This document shows positions 59,775 through 64,000 of a stretch of 64,000 nucleotides of DNA, one piece after another. Both the position numbers and the translations under genes were made by a program. Positions within the stretch are counted from its first letter, which is position 1. Each line of letters opens with the position of its first letter. This DNA is from Ceratotherium simum simum (taxonomy: Eukaryota > Chordata > Mammalia > Perissodactyla > Rhinocerotidae). The stretch lies in assembly GCF_000283155.1 (NCBI RefSeq), contig NW_004454163.1:4239545-4303544 (forward strand), in the 5' to 3' direction. Under the pieces are notes generated by a model, which was not told where the DNA came from, searched no databases, and saw only the letters and a program-made list of their open reading frames with translations.

Positions 59775-60784
59775 GATATCACAAGGTAATCATTAGCCAA
59801 TTCCAGAATATATGATATTCTAAATGATAATTGACCCTGTTTTTCAACAAGTCAATGCCATAGAACAAGAAGTGGGGCAGGGGTAATTTTCCAGATTGCA
59901 AGAGATGTATGAGATATAATAATCAAACACATGTGAGATGTGTTGGATCCTGACTTGAACATACCAATTTGAAAAATACATTTTTTTCCAAGTCAGATAA
60001 GAGAAATCTGAATATGGATTGCATACAAAAGAGTTATTATTTTTAATTTTAACAACAATTTTAACAACAATCAATTTTAATTTAACAATTCTTGTTAATT
60101 TTGTTGGATGTGATAATGGTAGTGTGTTTACATAAATGAATGATTTTCTTTTTAGATAAGTACTGAAGCATTTAGGGCGAAACAAATATAATGTCTAGAA
60201 TTTGTTTCAAACTGCTTCAGCCAATATTTTTTTAAAGGGAGGATAGATGAAATAAGTCTGACAAAACGTTGATGGATGTTCAAGTTGTATGACGTGTTAA
60301 TGAAGGCCCACTGTACTCTCAATTTCTGTGTATGTTTGGAAACTTCATGATAAAGAGAGGAAAAGAGTGAAAAGCAATGGCAAATTAACACATCCTAAAT
60401 AGAATTTGTGGCTATTGAGCAATTAATTTCCATTTTTTATGCCTTACTGGTCAGAAACTTTTCAGATTCTCCTATTCAAACAATTTCAACAGAACATTTG
60501 TAAAACCACTTCAGTCTGACTTTTAGTTGGAAAGCCAGAATCACAAAGGCACGGGGGTGGGAGAGAACCAGAGACCTACCGCACTGTGTGATACAGTTGG
60601 CCAGATAGCAAGCCAGCTGTACAGCAACCACATTGATTCTATTCTACTACTTAAACTAATTTACTGCTTGCATGTAAGCCCGACACTCTTAACAGGTACA
60701 TGTTGGGGTGGTAACACATTTGGAGGGAAATAAAAAGTAAGCACAAACAAAAAGGAGCAGGAGGAGGTAAATGTGGACACATAC

Positions 60785-60942
60785 CATACTCCAGCTGTAG
60801 CCCCCCACAAGGTAAATGCTGTCATCAAGCACTGCACAGCCAGGACCACTTCGACCCTCCAAAATGGGAGTTTGGAGAATATTCCACTGGTCGCCTTTTG
60901 GGTCATAGCATTCCACGAGCATTACATCAAGGTGGGAGAAAC
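60785..60942 (-). CDS. KLHL14: KLHL14 penultimate coding exon, kelch repeats
   Basis: This 158-nt exon follows the acceptor CTTAG and ends in ATG before a GTATGT donor. With one base carried over it reads GFSHLDVMLVECYDPKGDQW, then NILQTPILEGRSGPGCAVLD, DSIYLVGGYSWSM. It completes one kelch blade (ECYDP...QW) and starts the last (SGPGCAVLDDSIYLVGG). The exon ends on a codon boundary, matching the zero-phase start of the terminal exon. Blade spacing and the glycine, tyrosine and tryptophan positions are all intact, with no frameshift or stop. Confidence 0.96.
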
Positions 60943-63729
60943 CTAAGACACATAGCAAAAGGGAACCACAAAAAACAAACTCTCAGCATCCGAATTTAAG
61001 GCCAGGGCTTCCTTTAAAAAAAAAGTTTAAAGTCAAGAAGTAGATAATTGTGTCTTTGAAGACACAAGTGTATAAATAAATGGACTAGTGAAATTGGGAG
61101 ACATGTCAGAAAGACCTAAAAAACAAACAAAACCCCTAAACTTTGGGTGTTTGGGGTTAATTCAAACCAAGAATTTCTAACTAGATGTCTTTTGTAAAGT
61201 TTGATTATACAGGGGTAGATCTTATTAAAAATGGTTTATTAAAACCTTATTGAAAAAGTTTAAAATAAGAGTTAAAGCAAGCGTTTTATAGAGTGCTTAT
61301 AACAAGCTAGTTGTTTTCTAAGTGCTTTATATAAATGAACTCAGTTAATTCCCTCAGTCACTCTATGAGATAGTTATACCGTTATATCAATTTTATAGGT
61401 AAGAAAACTGAGGGACAGGGAAAGTGAATGATTTGAGTAAGTAGATAGGCTGAGATTTGAATCCAGGTGAACAGGCTTCAGAGCTCACAGTTTTACAGAC
61501 TAAACTACTATATTGTTTTTCTTAAATGAATACTTACCTCTCTCAAAATGTTCTAATTAATTAAAAATGTTGTCTAGCATCTTTACCTTTTTTACAGCCT
61601 ATGTTTATAAACAGCTATGATGACGTGAACAGTCTCCAGTATTTACTAAGGATCAAGGTTTAGAGCAGGGGCCTAACTTCTACTGAAGGGCTTCTCCTGC
61701 TTTTGATAAAGTTTCCTAGTGATTGGGAGAGTCACTAGGTCTTAGAGAACAACTTAGGTTCCCAGACTCCATCGGAACCATGCCTTTAATTTAGGGAGTC
61801 AAACATCCTTAGTAGGAGCTGCATGGTCACCGAGCAGACCAAATCTTCAATGATTTGTTTCTTCTAGTTAAATGCGCGCTAGCTGATTATTGCACTGCAT
61901 ATACTAAATTAATCAACATACTGGACTCTTCAAAGTAATTGAGAAGGTAGACCAAAAAGTATAATTTTCATTCTTGAAGAGGTAGACAGATTATTTCAGG
62001 CCACTAACTTCTAACATAAAATAAATCACATAGATTTGGGAACAATAGAGCAATGTGCTTACTGCTACTCTTGGTATATTCCTTTCCTTTACCATTAACG
62101 TTATTGATGATAACTTTTGAAGCATATATACTTGGAATAAGAATTTGGGCAAATTCCCAGTTCTGAAGCTCTACTGGCATCGTCTGAGGATATGTGTGCC
62201 TTCTCTGTACTAAATACCTATATTATATGTGTTGACTGTAATCCTCACAATTACCAAGGAAAGGATAATTATCTCTCTTTTACAGACATGAGGTTAAGTG
62301 TCTTAAGTAAGACCACACAACTATAAATGTGTAACTGGGATTCAAACCCAGGCTTAGATGCATACCCTTTCTTCTACGCCATGATGCCTCCCTGAGCCAA
62401 CCTAATTTTGGTTTCTCACTTAGGTTGTCATTACCCAAGTCTTTTCTGTCCAAGTATAACCTTAAATATGAAAAGTTCCTAAAACATTTAGGCATTCTGG
62501 TGCAAAAGAAATTTGCAGAAATCATATTTTAATGTAAAAAGCTACAAAGTTAACATAAAGTATGTTGATATAAAGGAATGATGTATGGATTGAAATGAAG
62601 GAGCACCAGTGAAACAGAAAAAGAATAAAAAGGGAAGAGTTGCAGCAGTAAAGATAATCCTCTCCCAGTGGGGCGAGCTCTAAGATGAGCGCCAGACATA
62701 GATTAGGATATTGACATTTCTGGTTGAATATGAACTTGGAAACATTTACATAAAAGTTACACTTGTCTTCTCTTTATTACATCTGGGTAAATATGTATTA
62801 GGAAAAATAGAAAACCCATTTTTTAAGATGGATGTATGATTGAAAAATAAATGCACAGATAGGTCTTATCTACCATACTTGGATGGCCTGTTTCCCACTT
62901 AGTTCAATTTCAAGGATCATGGAAGGTCAGAGCTGGAGGGGGTTTTAGATATCAATTTGACCAGTTTCTTTATTTTCAGATGAGGAAACTGAAGCCCAAA
63001 GCAGTTCAATAACACTCTCAATATCAGAGGTCTCTCCCCTTTCCTGTCGAATTCAGTGTTATATACATGCATGTAAAGTTACATTCATGCATAAAAACCA
63101 CAAAAATTTGCAGTCATATACATATGTGGACAAGGAAAAGTGCCAAAACATGCCTTCAAAAATACTATGCTTTAAATAAGTTTTTTATCTAAAAAAGCAA
63201 ATAGAAAGAATTTGAGAATCATAGTTTGATATTCAATTCTTAAAAGAAATGATTCTAAATTTAGACATGAAATTCTACAAAGTGTTTTCTTTAAGAAAAA
63301 TCACGTGTTAGCTTCTTTGTGCAGCTATGACTAAAGTTCTATAAGATTACTACAAAAAACAATTTTCTGGAAAAAATCCATTACTATAACTTTGGTGATA
63401 AGGAATAATTTATTTTACTGAATTCATTACTACAACAAATTGTTTGTGCTTTTTAGTTATTAATGCTTTCGTTTTTTATTTTCTGTAGACATCATTATTC
63501 ACTTCTGGTTAACATTCATTTCTTTAATTCATTTCTTTAACTTAAAAATAATCCTATCTGCAGAAGAGCCAAAATAAACGTTTGCCCAAGGGTACTGGTA
63601 ATTTACACAGAGCAGATTTTATTTGGTCAACATGTTTTTTACTTGGTTAACTATGATTATCTAACGAGAAAGCCCCTTAGCAAGAAACATGAGATGCAAA
63701 TGTTATTGTGATTAGAAAAATAAAAAGAC
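60943..63729 (-). other. KLHL14: KLHL14 intron (2.8 kb) with old MIR-type fragments
   Basis: The donor is GTCTTT at 63729 and the acceptor TGTCTTAG at 60943, both read on the minus strand. MIR-like stretches are visible at about 61285-61525, 62190-62395 and 62940-63020, each carrying the family's conserved core with a 'gaaactgagg' or 'cacacaactata' type of segment. No ERE SINE, LTR or L1 is recognisable. I see no further coding exon in it. Confidence 0.7.
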
Positions 63730-63888
63730 CTTTCAAATGATTTCCTCCAATTGCATACAAGCGATCATTCATTACAGCCAAAGTGTGGATGGCGCGTTTT
63801 GTGTTCATATCTTGTTTTCGAGCCCAGACGTCCATTACGGGGTCATAGCAATATAGCCATGGGACATATTCTCCATTGTGTACACCTC
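63730..63888 (-). CDS. KLHL14: KLHL14 coding exon, kelch repeats
   Basis: This 159-nt exon on the minus strand follows an AATTCACAG acceptor and ends AAAG before a GTCTTT donor. It is entered and left in the same phase (two bases finish a codon, one base starts the next). It encodes GGVHNGEYVPW, then a YCYDP strand, a conserved tryptophan (DVWARK), KRAIHTLAVMNDRLYAIGG and NHLK. The tyrosine and tryptophan about six residues apart and the later double glycine are the standard kelch-blade signature, so the exon spans the end of one blade and most of the next. The protein is a BTB-kelch family member; KLHL14 has been reported to bind torsinA at the endoplasmic reticulum (established knowledge, not visible here). 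Confidence 0.95.
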
Positions 63889-63969
63889 CTGTGAATTAAA
63901 CATATACATACAAGTCAAGAAAGTGCCTTGGAGCTGAACTTTGTAGCAGAAAGTGGAGGAATGACTTGC
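63889..63969 (-). other. KLHL14: 81-nt GC-AG intron of KLHL14
   Basis: The intron starts GCAAGT and ends TTAATTCACAG on the minus strand. A TTGAC/TTGACTT stretch about 30 nt before the acceptor is a plausible branch point, and the polypyrimidine tract is weak. Its length is divisible by three, but if retained it reads in frame to a TAA ten to twelve bases before the acceptor, so retention would truncate the propeller. GC donors followed by AAGT are the usual tolerated non-canonical class in mammals. Confidence 0.85.
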
Positions 63970-64000
63970 CTGAAATGTATATTTTCCCGTTGTGCACTGC
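63970..64000 (-). CDS. KLHL14: KLHL14 internal coding exon, 3' end only (cut by window edge)
   Basis: Read on the minus strand, these 31 nt give ten codons, AVHNGKIYIS, plus one base of a split glycine codon. This is the start of a kelch blade: a hydrophobic beta strand leading into the double glycine (ISGG) completed in the next exon. The exon stops at TCAG followed by GCAAGT, so the donor is GC rather than GT (bases 63969-63968). Phase joins exactly to the exon at 63730-63888. The rest of the exon and all upstream exons (BTB, BACK and earlier kelch repeats) lie beyond the window. Identity rests on the unbroken match of the four joined blocks to the KLHL14 C-terminus as I know it. Confidence 0.88.

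Larger units (their letters stand above)
58136..60784 (-). other. KLHL14: Last intron of KLHL14, containing an inverted ERE pair
   Basis: The intron runs from GTATGT (60784) to ATTACAG (58136) on the minus strand and is 2.65 kb long. It contains two ERE SINEs in opposite orientation (about 58952-59194 and 59534-59774). The remaining sequence is AT-rich and otherwise unrecognised; 58338-58351 is a short TG run. Confidence 0.8.

Noticed and set aside
1..64000. CRISPR arrays, operons, phage or other prokaryotic systems
   Set aside because: No regularly spaced repeats, no dense coding; SINE, LINE and intron structure are plainly mammalian.

Overview
This is a mammalian nuclear genomic window, almost certainly from a perissodactyl and most likely a horse or other equid. 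The main evidence is ten copies of a tRNA-derived SINE of the ERE (equine repetitive element) type, with the GGGCCGGCCC head, the GGTTAAGTG A-box region and the GTTCGGATCCC B box. Several copies are flanked by intact target-site duplications. The rest of the repeat content (L1, HAL1/L1M, L2, MIR, MER5A, MaLR and ERVL-like LTRs) is generic placental. There are no bacterial-style operons, no RNA genes and no CRISPR.

The only gene I can support lies on the minus strand at the right edge: the 3' end of KLHL14 (BTB-kelch protein, also called Printor). Four coding blocks can be read with consistent phase and splice sites: 63970-64000 (cut by the window edge), 63730-63888, 60785-60942 and the terminal block 57995-58135 with its TAA stop. 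Together they give 162 residues of the C-terminal kelch propeller. A probable 3' UTR of about 2 kb runs down to a polyadenylation signal near 56004. The first visible intron is only 81 nt long and uses a GC donor.

Positions 1-55984 are gene-free sequence downstream of KLHL14, made of unique DNA and layered transposable elements. Main blocks: old L2/MIR fragments (1-3.7 kb); three ERE SINEs (3.7-6 kb); three related solo LTRs, one nested in another (8.9-11.0 kb); a nest in which an old LTR holds a twin-primed L1, an older L1 fragment and, inside that, an ERE (13.2-15.0 kb); MaLR and ERV LTRs (15.4-20.7 kb); mostly unique DNA with L2/MIR/MER5 pieces (20.7-37 kb); a twin-primed L1 with a CA microsatellite inside it, next to a long old L1 split by an LTR that carries two strong hairpins (37.4-42.5 kb); three minus-strand EREs and a HAL1/L1M block (43.7-50.3 kb); then mostly unique DNA up to the KLHL14 3' UTR.

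I did not find a new biological system. The observations most worth checking are the 81-nt GC-AG intron of KLHL14, the nested-insertion histories with readable duplications, and the near-perfect palindromes in the LTR at 40.7-41.7 kb. Repeat family names are from recognition by eye, not from a database search; older-repeat boundaries are approximate.
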